From contig CANPIM010000018.1 in assembly GCA_947574135.1 (NCBI GenBank), positions 1-56,680 on the forward strand: a stretch of 56,680 bases of DNA, written 5' to 3'. Of this stretch, positions 17,071 through 26,155 are shown piece by piece; positions within the stretch are counted from its first letter, which is position 1, and every line of letters begins with the position of its first letter. Origin of the DNA: an uncultured Lachnospiraceae bacterium (GTDB taxonomy: Bacteria; Bacillota; Clostridia; Lachnospirales; Lachnospiraceae). Both the position numbers and the translations under genes were made by a program. The notes under the pieces were generated by a model. It ran no database searches and had not been told where the DNA came from. It saw only the letters and a program-made list of their open reading frames with translations.

Positions 17071-17853
17071 ATGGAGCTACAGGATTATTATGATCTGATT
17101 GAACACAGCAGGCCAAAGCTGAAATTTTGTGAGTGGTTTGATGAGGACAGCAATATCTGGAATTTTACCCGCCATTCCCATCCCTATATTGAGCTGATCT
17201 ACTATGTGGAGGGAAAGGGGGATGTGGAGGTCTCCGGGACCAATGTGTCCTTTTCCCTGTATGATACGGTCATCTATCCGGCCCATAAGGAGCACCAGGA
17301 CAAGAAGGTGCCGGAGCGGCGCAGGGAAATCATCTGTCTTTGGATTGATATACCAGAACTGGTGTTTGAAGAGCCTATCCGGCTGCACGAGCAGGACGGA
17401 GAGCTGAAAAATGCCTTTGAAATGGTGTACCGGGAGTCAAAAAGGGAAAAACCGATCCCCGTTCTGCTGGAATATGCCATGAAAACCCTGTTGATTCTTA
17501 TTTTGCGGGAGCAGCATGAGGCCCTTACAGGAACACAGCTTCTGGATTGCGTGATGGAATACATAAAAAACCACTATGCGGAGCGGATTACCCTGGACGA
17601 GCTGGCAGAGCTGGAGCATATCAGTACTTCTTATCTGTCCCGAAAGTTTAAGGAACGCACCGGTATGTCAGTGATTACCTATATTAATGATCTGCGGATT
17701 GACTGGTCCAAGCAGTACCTTATGGCTTCGGCGCTGGACATCAACGAAATTTCCTATCAGGTGGGCTTTGAATCCCCCAAATATTTTCACCGGGTATTTA
17801 AAAAGCTGGTGGGGGAGTCCCCGGCCAGCTTTCGACGCAAGTTTAAAATATAA
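17071..17853 (+). CDS. AraC-family transcriptional regulator
   Basis: A 260-residue regulator. An N-terminal cupin-like sensor (about 20-110) has FTRHSHPYIELIYYVEGKGDVEV, the usual sugar-pocket fold. The C-terminal double helix-turn-helix (about 160-260) has ITLDELAELEHISTSYLSRKFKERTG and INEISYQVGFESPKYFHRVFKKLVGESP. It stands 28 bases upstream of a lactonase gene and ahead of a sugar ABC transporter, so it probably activates this locus in response to the transported compound. Confidence 0.9.
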   Translation: MELQDYYDLIEHSRPKLKFCEWFDEDSNIWNFTRHSHPYIELIYYVEGKGDVEVSGTNVSFSLYDTVIYPAHKEHQDKKVPERRREIICLWIDIPELVFEEPIRLHEQDGELKNAFEMVYRESKREKPIPVLLEYAMKTLLILILREQHEALTGTQLLDCVMEYIKNHYAERITLDELAELEHISTSYLSRKFKERTGMSVITYINDLRIDWSKQYLMASALDINEISYQVGFESPKYFHRVFKKLVGESPASFRRKFKI

Positions 17854-17881
17854 AAAAAGGAAAAAGAGGAGGCGCAAGTTT

Positions 17882-18991
17882 ATGGACAGCTATTATTTTA
17901 CCGGAGGCTATACGGAGCCCACACAGATGGGATCCGGGGAGGTGGTGCCAGGGCGCTGCCAGGGCATTGGCTGCTATCGTCTGGAGGGAGAGACGGGACG
18001 CTTAACCCTTCTTGGAATCACGCCCTCCACACCCAATCCCTCCTTTGTATTGGCAGAAGGCTCCTATCTGTACTGTGTCAATGAATTAAAGGAATACCAG
18101 GGAGTTCCCGGATCCACGGTGTCGGCCTACCGGATTGACAGAGAGACAGGAAGGCTTACCTTTATCAATCGGCAGTTTACCTGTGGCGCGGACGCCTGTC
18201 ATTTAACTCTGACGCCGGACAGGCGGTATCTCCTGGCGGCAAACTTCACCGGGGGCAGCTTTTGCGTGCTTCCTGTCCGGGAGGACGGAGGGCTGGAGCC
18301 GGCCTCCTGCGTTCTGCGCCACCGGGGACAGGGGGTGGACAGGGAGCGGCAGCAGAGCCCCCATCCCCATCAGACCATTTTGTCCCCCAATGGAAAGTAT
18401 GTGTACGTACCGGATTTGGGCCTGGACAGGCTGGTATGCTATCGGGCGGACTGGGAGAAGGGCTGGATGCTGCCAGAGGAGGACCTGGATATTCCCGGGA
18501 TTCCCGGACAGGGGATCCGCCATGGCGTATTCAATCAGGCGGGGGACCGGCTGTATGTAATGACAGAGATGGCCTGCGCCGTAAATGTGTATGCCTATGA
18601 AAAGGAAGAGGGAAGGGCAGAGCTTTTGCAGGTCATCAGCGCCAGGGGAGAGAATTGTGAGACTTTGGGTCTGGGAGCGGCAGTTCGTCTGCACCCAAAC
18701 GGAAGATGGCTGTATGTCTCCGTGCGCAGAAGCGATGAGCTGGCAGTCTTTCAGATTGGGACGGATGGTCTTTTGACCCTTTTACAGGTGCTGCCCTCAC
18801 AGGGAGAAATCCCAAGAGACTTTGTAATCGCGCCTGACGGGGGATTTCTGCTGGCCGGCTGCCAGGATACGGATAATATCTCCGTGTTCTCCGTTCATCT
18901 GGATACGGGGATTCTGACCCCGGTATACCAGAATCAAGAGGCGTTTTGTGTCACGGTGCTGGCGCCATGGTCGCCGTACACGGACAAATAG
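17882..18991 (+). CDS. Lactonase-family beta-propeller (6-phosphogluconolactonase-like)
   Basis: A 369-residue protein of the YbhE/Pgl lactonase family: YYFTGGYTEPTQMGSGE at the start, then repeated blade motifs such as GRLTLLGITPSTPNPSFV and GRLTFINRQ, HPHQTILSPNGKYVYVPDLGLDRL, and VRLHPNGRWLYVSVRRSDELAVF. These seven-bladed propellers hydrolyse sugar lactones. The ATG at 17882 follows GAGGAGG; a longer frame from 17687 overlaps the AraC gene and is rejected. Beside a transporter and a dehydrogenase-like AroE paralogue, it may open a lactone formed by oxidation of the imported sugar (inference). Confidence 0.85.
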   Translation: MDSYYFTGGYTEPTQMGSGEVVPGRCQGIGCYRLEGETGRLTLLGITPSTPNPSFVLAEGSYLYCVNELKEYQGVPGSTVSAYRIDRETGRLTFINRQFTCGADACHLTLTPDRRYLLAANFTGGSFCVLPVREDGGLEPASCVLRHRGQGVDRERQQSPHPHQTILSPNGKYVYVPDLGLDRLVCYRADWEKGWMLPEEDLDIPGIPGQGIRHGVFNQAGDRLYVMTEMACAVNVYAYEKEEGRAELLQVISARGENCETLGLGAAVRLHPNGRWLYVSVRRSDELAVFQIGTDGLLTLLQVLPSQGEIPRDFVIAPDGGFLLAGCQDTDNISVFSVHLDTGILTPVYQNQEAFCVTVLAPWSPYTDK

Positions 18992-19035
18992 GCGGGATTG
19001 TTCAGAATCGTGCACCTTTTGTGTTGTATTATGGG

Positions 19036-19064
19036 TTTTGGAAGGGCGTAAGTCTGGCTATAAT
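19036..19064 (+). promoter_or_regulatory. Promoter of the sugar ABC transporter operon
   Basis: TTTTGG (19036-19041) and TATAAT (19059-19064) with a 17-base spacer lie about 105 bases before the binding-protein gene. The weak -35 would suit an activator such as the nearby AraC protein. Confidence 0.5.
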
Positions 19065-19169
19065 GTATAAAAAAGGGGGATAAACCTAAAGAGAATTGTA
19101 AAATCTCACGGCGATAATGAACAGGGAAAGCCCTGTTGATTATAAAAACAGAAAATAGGAGGACAAAAA

Positions 19170-20213
19170 ATGAAGAAGCGTATTGCATTATTGCTGACAC
19201 TGGCTATGGTATTGGGCCTGGCCGCATGTGGCAGCAAGACCGAGGAGCCTGCCAGCATACCTGCTACTGAGGAGACCGAGACACCTGCAGAGCAGCCCGC
19301 AGAGGGAGAGAAGGAAGAGGAGACCACTGCTCCGGCTAAGGAGGGAACCGTAAAGGTTGGATTTATTACCCAGTCTCTTTCCAACGCATCTCAGGCCTAT
19401 GCCTGGAGCCAGTTCCAGAAATATGCAGCGGACTATGGCTTTGAGGTAACTCTGTTTGACGAGGACTACGATGCACAGAACGGTGTTTCCGCTATCGGAA
19501 CCTGTATCGCCCAGGGCTACACCGCTATCTGCATGAACCCCACAGACCCCAGCGCCCTGATTCCGGCTATTATGGAGGCAAAGGAAGCAGGAATCATTAT
19601 CGGCCTGTATTCCTCTGAGCTGCCGGAGGGCTATGGCACCACAGAGTATCGTGATTTCATGTGCGGTACCGATGATGTGATGTGTGGCGAGGTTGCTGCA
19701 AAGACTCTGATGGAAGCATTCCCGGATGGATGTAATGTGGTAGAGGTAGGCGGACAGTCCGGACACAGCGCACAGATTAAGCGCCATGACGGATTCTTCA
19801 ACACCATCGACGATTCCATCAACGTACTGGATGCCAAGGACTGTGAAGCATGGGCCAGCGAGGACGCCATGGCTATCATGGAGGACTTTATTGTAAAACA
19901 CGGCGAGGATATTGATGCTGTATACTGCCACTGGGATGTAGGAGCTACCGGCTGTATCGAGGCTCTGAAGGCGAAGAACATGACCGATGTGTATGTAATC
20001 GGTGTGGATGGCTGCTCCGTTGGATACGACCAGGTAAATGACGGAACCCAGGCCCTTTGCATTGGCCAGAGCTTCTCTCAGATGACCCAGGACGCATTTG
20101 ACTGCATCACCAAGATTATGAATGGAGAAACCCTGGAGAATGATGTGGTTTGGACGCAGCTGGATATTGTGACGAAGGACACCATCGGTGACTTCCCGTA
20201 TCCGGAGTGGTAA
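19170..20213 (+). CDS. Sugar ABC transporter substrate-binding lipoprotein
   Basis: A 347-residue periplasmic-binding-protein type 1 family member. The signal peptide ends in the lipobox LAAC, followed by an acidic, threonine- and proline-rich linker (about 24-60) and a ribose/xylose-binding fold starting KVGFITQSLSNASQAYAWSQ. It captures a sugar or cyclitol at the cell surface and passes it to the two permeases downstream. The closest families bind pentoses, galactose or inositol; the ligand cannot be read from sequence. Confidence 0.9.
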   Translation: MKKRIALLLTLAMVLGLAACGSKTEEPASIPATEETETPAEQPAEGEKEEETTAPAKEGTVKVGFITQSLSNASQAYAWSQFQKYAADYGFEVTLFDEDYDAQNGVSAIGTCIAQGYTAICMNPTDPSALIPAIMEAKEAGIIIGLYSSELPEGYGTTEYRDFMCGTDDVMCGEVAAKTLMEAFPDGCNVVEVGGQSGHSAQIKRHDGFFNTIDDSINVLDAKDCEAWASEDAMAIMEDFIVKHGEDIDAVYCHWDVGATGCIEALKAKNMTDVYVIGVDGCSVGYDQVNDGTQALCIGQSFSQMTQDAFDCITKIMNGETLENDVVWTQLDIVTKDTIGDFPYPEW

Positions 20214-20241
20214 AAATTTTTAATACATAATGCTTATGGGC

Positions 20242-20278
20242 AGCTGGCTCTGGCTTGTGGCCGGAGCCAGCTCATTTT
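20242..20278 (+). terminator. Intercistronic hairpin after the binding-protein gene
   Basis: AGCTGGCTC (20242-20250) pairs perfectly with GAGCCAGCT (20264-20272), followed by ATTTT. Such hairpins commonly stabilise or partly terminate the binding-protein message, giving more binding protein than membrane components. Confidence 0.6.
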
Positions 20279-20294
20279 AAAGGGAGGCACAAAG

Positions 20295-21773
20295 TTGGAG
20301 AAGACAACCGATTACATCCTTGAGGTAAAAGATATTTGTAAATATTTTCCAGGTGTAAAAGCACTGGATCATGTATCTCTCTCCATTCCCCAGGGCGTGG
20401 TGTACGGCATCGTGGGAGAGAACGGAGCAGGGAAATCCACGCTGATGAAAATATTGTCAGGGGTTTACGAAAAAGACGAGGGAACCGTTATTTTCAATGG
20501 GGAAACCATTGAGCATACCACCCCTATACAGGCTCTGCGCCGGGGCCTTAGTATCATCTATCAGGAGTTTAACCTGGTGAATACCATGACAGTGGGAGAA
20601 AATATTTTTCTGGGCCGTTTTTCCGAGAATCATGGAATGCGGGGAACCCATAAAAAGGCGAAAGAGCTGCTGGACAGCATTGGAAGCAGCATCAGCACCA
20701 CCTCTCTGGTGGGAGACCTAAGCGCATCTGAGATGCAGATGGTGGAAATTGCAAAGGCATTGTCCTTTGATTCAAAATTGATTATTATGGATGAGCCCAG
20801 CAGCTCTTTGACTTCCGAGGAATTGAAAAAGCTTGGAATCATTATCAATCAGCTGCGGGATAAGGGTGTGTCCGTTATCTATATCAGCCACAAGCTGGAT
20901 GAGATCTTTGAATACTGCAACATTGTTACAATCATGCGGGATGGCTGCGTCATCGACACCAAGCCGGTGGAGGAGCTGACCAGAAGCGACATGATTGCCA
21001 AAATGGTGGGACGTACCATTGAGAATGAGTATCCGCCCCGGGCCCATTTTGTAGGGGAGCCGCTCCTGGAGGTGCGGAATCTGAACACCAATAAGCTTCA
21101 TGATATCAACTTCACATTACATAAAGGGGAGATCCTAGGGCTGGTAGGCCTGGTGGGAGCCGGACGCACGGAGATTATCCGCGCCCTGTACGGAGCGGAT
21201 AAGGTAAAGGGCCACCAGGTAATCCTGGAGGGAAAAACCGTAAAGATCCCCACCCCGAAGCAGGCGAAGCAGGCCGGCATGGCCCTGGTTCCTGAGGACA
21301 GAAAGCGGGAGGGTCTGATCCTGCCCTTCTCCGTGGAAAGCAATATTACCATGGCCTCTCTGGAGGATTTGACCCATATGGGCATCGTGGATGCCTCCAA
21401 GGAAGCAGACATCGGAAAGAGACAGATAGAGTCCCTGGCCATCAAGACCCCCACACCGGAGACAAAGGTAGTGACTCTGTCCGGCGGAAATCAGCAGAAA
21501 TGCATTGTGGGACGCTGGATGGAGCGGAATCCCAAGATTTTGATCCTGGATGAGCCCACCAGAGGAATTGACGTGGGCGCCAAGTATGAAATCTATGTGC
21601 TGATGAACAAGATCGTGGAGGCAGGGGGGGCAATTATTATGATTTCCTCGGAGCTTCCGGAGGTTTTGAACATGAGCAATCGGGTGCTGGTAATCTGCGA
21701 CGGCCGCATCACCGGAGAGTTCAATCCGGAGGAGGCCACAGCTACAGAGATTATGGATAAGGCCATCGGATAG
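20295..21773 (+). CDS. Sugar ABC transporter ATP-binding protein (RbsA/MglA type, duplicated)
   Basis: A 492-residue protein with two ATPase domains. The first has Walker A GENGAGKST, signature LSASEMQMVEIAKAL and Walker B LIIMDEPSSSL. The second has a degenerate Walker A region GLVGAGRTE and signature LSGGNQQKCIVGRW with ILDEPTRGID. This asymmetry is normal for RbsA-type importers. The start is TTG at 20295, preceded by AGGGAGG at a good distance; no ATG fits. It drives import with the two downstream permeases. Confidence 0.93.
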   Translation: MEKTTDYILEVKDICKYFPGVKALDHVSLSIPQGVVYGIVGENGAGKSTLMKILSGVYEKDEGTVIFNGETIEHTTPIQALRRGLSIIYQEFNLVNTMTVGENIFLGRFSENHGMRGTHKKAKELLDSIGSSISTTSLVGDLSASEMQMVEIAKALSFDSKLIIMDEPSSSLTSEELKKLGIIINQLRDKGVSVIYISHKLDEIFEYCNIVTIMRDGCVIDTKPVEELTRSDMIAKMVGRTIENEYPPRAHFVGEPLLEVRNLNTNKLHDINFTLHKGEILGLVGLVGAGRTEIIRALYGADKVKGHQVILEGKTVKIPTPKQAKQAGMALVPEDRKREGLILPFSVESNITMASLEDLTHMGIVDASKEADIGKRQIESLAIKTPTPETKVVTLSGGNQQKCIVGRWMERNPKILILDEPTRGIDVGAKYEIYVLMNKIVEAGGAIIMISSELPEVLNMSNRVLVICDGRITGEFNPEEATATEIMDKAIG

Positions 21774-21797
21774 CTTGGGCGAAAGTGAGGATTAAAA

Positions 21798-22766
21798 ATG
21801 ACAAAAACGAAATCAAATTCTGCTGTGGAATTTTTAAAACAAAATCTGGTGCTCTGCGGTATTGTGGTTCTGATCATTGTGACAGCCATCGCGGAACCGA
21901 AATTTGTGGGCGCTGCCAACCTGAATAATATTTTGCGGCAGCTGGGCCCCCTGCCCTTCGCAGCGCTGGGCATGACCTTTGTAATTATTGGCGGCTTTAT
22001 TGATTTGTCCATCGTGGGAATTATCAGCCTGGTGGGCGTGGTAACCATCGGACTGATCGATCCTCTGGGACAGGTGGGAGCTCTGTTGGCCGGCCTTGTC
22101 CTGGGAGCCTTTCTGGGCTGGCTCAATGGCTTTGTGCTCACGGCCTGCGGCGCCATGACCCAGGCGGAGGTGCTTTTCATTACCTATGGTATGAGCTCTG
22201 TGTATACGGCTCTGGCATTGATTTACACAAAGTCCGAGACCCTGCGTATTGCAAGAAGCAGCAAGCCCTACACCATATTCACCACCCTGGGATCGGGAAA
22301 TATTGGAATTATTCCCATCGCCCTTATTGTATTTTTACTGTTCCTGATTTTGATGCATCTCTTCCACACAAAGACCATCTGGGGGCGGGCTATCGCTCTC
22401 ATGGGCGGAAATAAGGATGCGGCGTATCTGGTTGGATTTAACGTGAAAGCCACCATGCGCCTGGCCTATGCCATCAACGGCCTTATGTCCGCTCTGGCCT
22501 CCGTTGCTCTTTTGTCCCGTGTAACCACAGCTACGGCTACCAGCGGTGCAGGCTATGAGACCAATGCCATCCTCTGCGTGGTTGTGGGCGGCACCACTCT
22601 TAAGGGTGGAAAGGGAAGCGTTTTGCGTACCATGCTGGGCGTGGTGCTGATTACTCTCCTGGGCAACTGTATGAACATGTTGAATTTGTCCACCTATATG
22701 CAGACCGTTATGCGCGGCACGGTGCTGGTCATCGCTATTTGGCTGGATAACCGCAAGGAACTGTAA
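21798..22766 (+). CDS. Sugar ABC transporter permease (RbsC family), first subunit
   Basis: A 322-residue membrane protein with 8-10 hydrophobic segments and RbsC-family sequence: LGMTFVIIGGFIDLSIVGIISLVG near the start and ALMGGNKDAAYLVGFNV at the coupling loop. It pairs with the second permease to form a heterodimeric channel. It begins 24 bases after the ATPase gene and ends 13 bases before its partner, in one transcription unit. Confidence 0.9.
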   Translation: MTKTKSNSAVEFLKQNLVLCGIVVLIIVTAIAEPKFVGAANLNNILRQLGPLPFAALGMTFVIIGGFIDLSIVGIISLVGVVTIGLIDPLGQVGALLAGLVLGAFLGWLNGFVLTACGAMTQAEVLFITYGMSSVYTALALIYTKSETLRIARSSKPYTIFTTLGSGNIGIIPIALIVFLLFLILMHLFHTKTIWGRAIALMGGNKDAAYLVGFNVKATMRLAYAINGLMSALASVALLSRVTTATATSGAGYETNAILCVVVGGTTLKGGKGSVLRTMLGVVLITLLGNCMNMLNLSTYMQTVMRGTVLVIAIWLDNRKEL

Positions 22767-22779
22767 GGAGGGCGTAAGA

Positions 22780-23748
22780 ATGAGTGCAAAAGCAAATGTA
22801 AATAAAATCTGGGCCGTCATTTCCAAGCAAAAGGCAGTGGTGGCAATCATTGCCCTGATGGTGATGATGCTCTTCTTTGATACCACCTTTTACACACCCT
22901 ATAACTGGCTGGATATGCTCCGCTCTACAGCCATCCTGGAGATTGTGGCCTTTGGCGTTACGGTGGCGGTTATCTGCGGCGGCTGCGACCTGTCCTGTGG
23001 CGGAACCCTGTGTCTGGGCGGAATCCTGGCAGTTATGATGGTAAACAAAGGCATGCCTATTTGGCTGGCCGTGATTGCAGCCCTGGTAAGCGGCGCTGTG
23101 GTGGGCTTTATCAATGGATTTCTGGTAGTGCATCAGAAAACAGAGCCCTTTATTATCACCCTGGGAATGGGCATGCTGTTAAAGGGCATCTGCCAGCAGC
23201 TCACAGATGCACATCCCTTAACCTGTACCAGTCTGGAGTTTATGAAGCTCTCCAATATGAAGTTTTTTGGCACGGTGCCCTCTCTGGTAGTGTATATGCT
23301 GGTGCTGTTTATAATCTTTTACTGCATCATGCGTTTCACCAGCTTTGGCAGGAATTGCTATGCCATCGGTGGAAATTATGAGGTGGCGAAATACTCCGGA
23401 ATCAAGGTAGTACCCATTAAGTGGGCGGCCTTTATTATCAGCGGAACAGTATCTGCTCTGGCCGGCGTGCTGTTGGCCTCCCGTATGAATACAGGCTCCT
23501 CCGTATACGGAGATACCACCGGTATGTTAGTAAACTGCGGCGTGGTTATCGGCGGAACCTCCTTTGCAGGCGGCGTGGGCGGCATGGTGGAGAGCTTTAT
23601 CGGTCTCTTTGTCATTCAGCTTCTGACCAACTGCATGAATCAGCTGGGCGTGGACGGCTACTACCAGCGGTTGTTTGAGGGAATCCTGATTGTTATCATT
23701 ATTGCCAGCGACTGCTTTGGCCGGAAGCTTAAGAGAGAGCGGGTATAA
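22780..23748 (+). CDS. Sugar ABC transporter permease (RbsC family), second subunit
   Basis: A 322-residue homologue of the preceding permease, with FGVTVAVICGGCDLSCGGTLCLGG and the coupling loop YAIGGNYEVAKYSGIKV. It has an AAGGAGGG site 8 bases ahead of its ATG. Two distinct permeases, rather than a homodimer of one, are usual in several clostridial ribose/xylose/inositol-type systems. Confidence 0.9.
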   Translation: MSAKANVNKIWAVISKQKAVVAIIALMVMMLFFDTTFYTPYNWLDMLRSTAILEIVAFGVTVAVICGGCDLSCGGTLCLGGILAVMMVNKGMPIWLAVIAALVSGAVVGFINGFLVVHQKTEPFIITLGMGMLLKGICQQLTDAHPLTCTSLEFMKLSNMKFFGTVPSLVVYMLVLFIIFYCIMRFTSFGRNCYAIGGNYEVAKYSGIKVVPIKWAAFIISGTVSALAGVLLASRMNTGSSVYGDTTGMLVNCGVVIGGTSFAGGVGGMVESFIGLFVIQLLTNCMNQLGVDGYYQRLFEGILIVIIIASDCFGRKLKRERV

Positions 23749-23801
23749 AGAGAAAGCAGACATAAAAAAGCACAGCGACAGTAAGAAAGGGGACTGGATT
23801 T

Positions 23802-24665
23802 ATGAAGGAACAGAATTATTTGGATCATTTGGTAGGCGTATTTGGGCAGCCGGTGGCGGAGAATCCCGGCGTGGTGATTCAGGACGCAGCCTTTGCGGCC
23901 ATGGGATTGGAGCGGTGGCATTTTCTGACCCTGGATGTGGATAAGGATAAGCTTGGGGATGCCATCAATGGCCTGAAGGCTTTTAAAATGCGGGGTATCA
24001 ACTGTACCATTCCCCACAAGATTGCGGTAATGGAGTACCTGGATGAGATTTCCGAGAGCGCAAAGCTTATCGGAGCCGTAAATATGATTGTGAACAATGA
24101 CGGGCATTTGTTCGGGGAGAATACCGATGGAAAGGGCTTCATGATGTCCCTGGAATCCAACGGCGTGGATGTAAAGGGAAAGAAGGTAGTTATCTTTGGA
24201 GCCGGCGGCGCGGCCCGGGCCATCTGTGTGGAAATGGGTCTGGCCGGTGTGGCGGACATTACCATTGTAAACCGGGCTCAGGATCGTCCCCTGGGAGACG
24301 CTCTCATGGCAATTCTCAGGGAGAACACCAGTACGGAATGTCGCTACATTGACTGGGAGGGAGCCTTTGACATTCCGTCTGACACGGACATTGTGGTGAA
24401 CGCCACCTCTGTGGGGCTGTATCCGGATGTGGAGGCCATTCCCAATATCAATCTGGATACCATTACCAAGGAAATGTTCGTCCAGGACGTGATTCCCAAT
24501 CCCACGGAGACCGCCTTTATCAAGGAGCTTCGCCGCCGGGGAATCCCCTGTGCCACAGGGGCCGGCATGCTGATTAATCAGGCAGCCCTGAATATTGAGA
24601 TGTGGACCGGGCAGAAGCCGGATAAGGATGTGATGTATCGGGCTTTGGAGGAAGCGCTGAGCTGA
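23802..24665 (+). CDS. Shikimate dehydrogenase-family NAD(P) oxidoreductase with altered substrate pocket
   Basis: A 287-residue protein with the AroE fold. Catalytic Lys73 (CTIPHK), Asn94 (GAVNM), Asp109 (ENTDGKG) and the late Gln (GMLINQAA) are present, as is the nucleotide loop FGAGGAARA. However, the N-terminal motif that is normally HSxSP reads AENPGVV (Asn21 and Gly23), so both serines that hold the carboxylate of shikimate are missing. It is the last gene of a sugar transporter operon. I infer oxidation of a related ring polyol or sugar acid, not aromatic biosynthesis. Confidence 0.85.
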   Translation: MKEQNYLDHLVGVFGQPVAENPGVVIQDAAFAAMGLERWHFLTLDVDKDKLGDAINGLKAFKMRGINCTIPHKIAVMEYLDEISESAKLIGAVNMIVNNDGHLFGENTDGKGFMMSLESNGVDVKGKKVVIFGAGGAARAICVEMGLAGVADITIVNRAQDRPLGDALMAILRENTSTECRYIDWEGAFDIPSDTDIVVNATSVGLYPDVEAIPNINLDTITKEMFVQDVIPNPTETAFIKELRRRGIPCATGAGMLINQAALNIEMWTGQKPDKDVMYRALEEALS

Positions 24666-24700
24666 CAAAAGCATGGATAAATAAATAATTTCGAGAAGAA

Positions 24701-24747
24701 GTGCCGCAGGATAACAGAGTTGTTTCGGTTATTTTGCGGCGCTTTTT
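24701..24747 (+). terminator. Intrinsic terminator of the sugar ABC operon
   Basis: GTGCCGCAGGATAAC (24701-24715) pairs with GTTATTTTGCGGCGC (24728-24742), followed by five T. Confidence 0.85.
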
Positions 24748-24854
24748 GCTTTGCAGGATCCCTTTTTAATCAGCACTTGTTTTCCCAAAGATTTTCCTAT
24801 ATGCTATAGATAGCAATCGTTTGTATTAGTACAGAACTATTAGGAGGCTAAACT

Positions 24855-25967
24855 ATGAATCAGGAACAAATGCAGGCAGCCAAGACCGCCATGATCCAGT
24901 GGCTTTCCCATCCGGCAGAGCTGGGAAAGGCTCCGGCTAAGATAGAGTGTACGGGGGAGTTTGTGCTCTCCCGGCTGCACTATTATATTTTCAAATACAA
25001 GAAAGGGCTGTGGGGAAAGTGGCTGCTGGGCGTGTGCGGCGGTTATGAGGAGGACAGTCTGGAGCACTGCGGTCATGTTTTCAGCGAGATGGAGGAGTAC
25101 AGGGAAGCGGCGGCAGAAGAGCAGGCCAGAGAACTGGTGGAGAAGGTATGCCAGTATTGCAGGGAGCAGGCCCAGCGGGCGGAGAACCGCAAGGAAAATC
25201 CCGGCACCTTTGTGAATTACGTGCTTCTCAGGGAGCCAAGATGGGATAAGGCTGCGCTTCTTAAGGAACTGGAAGAGACATGGGGCATTGTGAACGAGCC
25301 TGACGATGAAGAGGAAGGGGATATCCCGGAGCAAGAGGAGGCCAAGGAGACAGAGGATACCTTTGTTATTGCTTGCCAGGGAGCTATGATCGCGGTCTCC
25401 CTGATGCCGGCTCCTATTCCGGGGGGAGAGGCCGAAGGAGCGGCGGCCAAAAACTATCTGTGGAAGGACGGCATGGCGCAAACGAGAAAGCACCAGGCCC
25501 ATCTTTTGGTGGCTGTGCTGGGGCAGGCAATTCCTCCGGTAGTGGGCGGACAGCTGCTGGTAAAGGCTGTGACCTCTGCCTGTAAGCAGGAAGGCGTGCT
25601 GGGCATTTATACAGGCGAGGTGGTTTATGCGCCGGACTATTGGCTGCATTTTTCCCAGATGCTAAAGGAAGATATATTTCCCATTTACAATCTGGTCTGG
25701 TTGGGATTGTACAGGAGTAAGGCGGGCTGCTGCGGCTATACGGCCGGCATGAGAAACTTTGGATATGATGAGATAGAGGTGCTGGACAGCCAGGCTGATT
25801 TGGAAAGCCTTCATGAATTTCTCTCCGACATTGCAAACTATGTGATTACCCAAGGGGTGGTCCTGAATCCGGGGGAAACCATTGGCTTCTCGGAGGATCA
25901 AAAGCTGCCTATTACCAAGAGCACAGGTGTGGCTGTGGAAGGGGATAGCCTGAAAATCGGATTTTGA
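24855..25967 (+). CDS. DUF4261-domain protein
   Basis: A 370-residue soluble protein. Residues about 1-130 are helical and rich in Glu and Arg, with several cysteines. An acidic linker (EPDDEEEGDIPEQEEAKETED) follows. Residues about 172-370 resemble DUF4261: KNYLWKDGMAQTRKHQAHLLVAVLGQ, then GYTAGMRNFGYDEIEVLDS and ITKSTGVAVEGDSLKIGF. DUF4261 proteins often appear among immunity or stress genes, but the biochemical role is unknown. The gene stands alone between two terminators, with AGGAGG before the ATG. Confidence 0.75.
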   Translation: MNQEQMQAAKTAMIQWLSHPAELGKAPAKIECTGEFVLSRLHYYIFKYKKGLWGKWLLGVCGGYEEDSLEHCGHVFSEMEEYREAAAEEQARELVEKVCQYCREQAQRAENRKENPGTFVNYVLLREPRWDKAALLKELEETWGIVNEPDDEEEGDIPEQEEAKETEDTFVIACQGAMIAVSLMPAPIPGGEAEGAAAKNYLWKDGMAQTRKHQAHLLVAVLGQAIPPVVGGQLLVKAVTSACKQEGVLGIYTGEVVYAPDYWLHFSQMLKEDIFPIYNLVWLGLYRSKAGCCGYTAGMRNFGYDEIEVLDSQADLESLHEFLSDIANYVITQGVVLNPGETIGFSEDQKLPITKSTGVAVEGDSLKIGF

Positions 25968-26155
25968 ATGCAGGAGATTGGGGCGGATTCGGACAGATTA
26001 AGTGGCGGCTGAAGGGAGAAAATAGGAATAGTTATTTTTATCAGAAAGTGATATAATATACGAACAGATTCAAAAGAAATTCCTCATCTCCTTGGTTTTT
26101 TGTGAAAATATATGGGACAGCAATAACAAAATGTTTTTAAGGAAGAATAAGGCTA

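Noticed and set aside
17687-17881. N-terminal extension of the lactonase
   Set aside because: It overlaps the AraC helix-turn-helix coding region; the ATG at 17882 has a good ribosome site.
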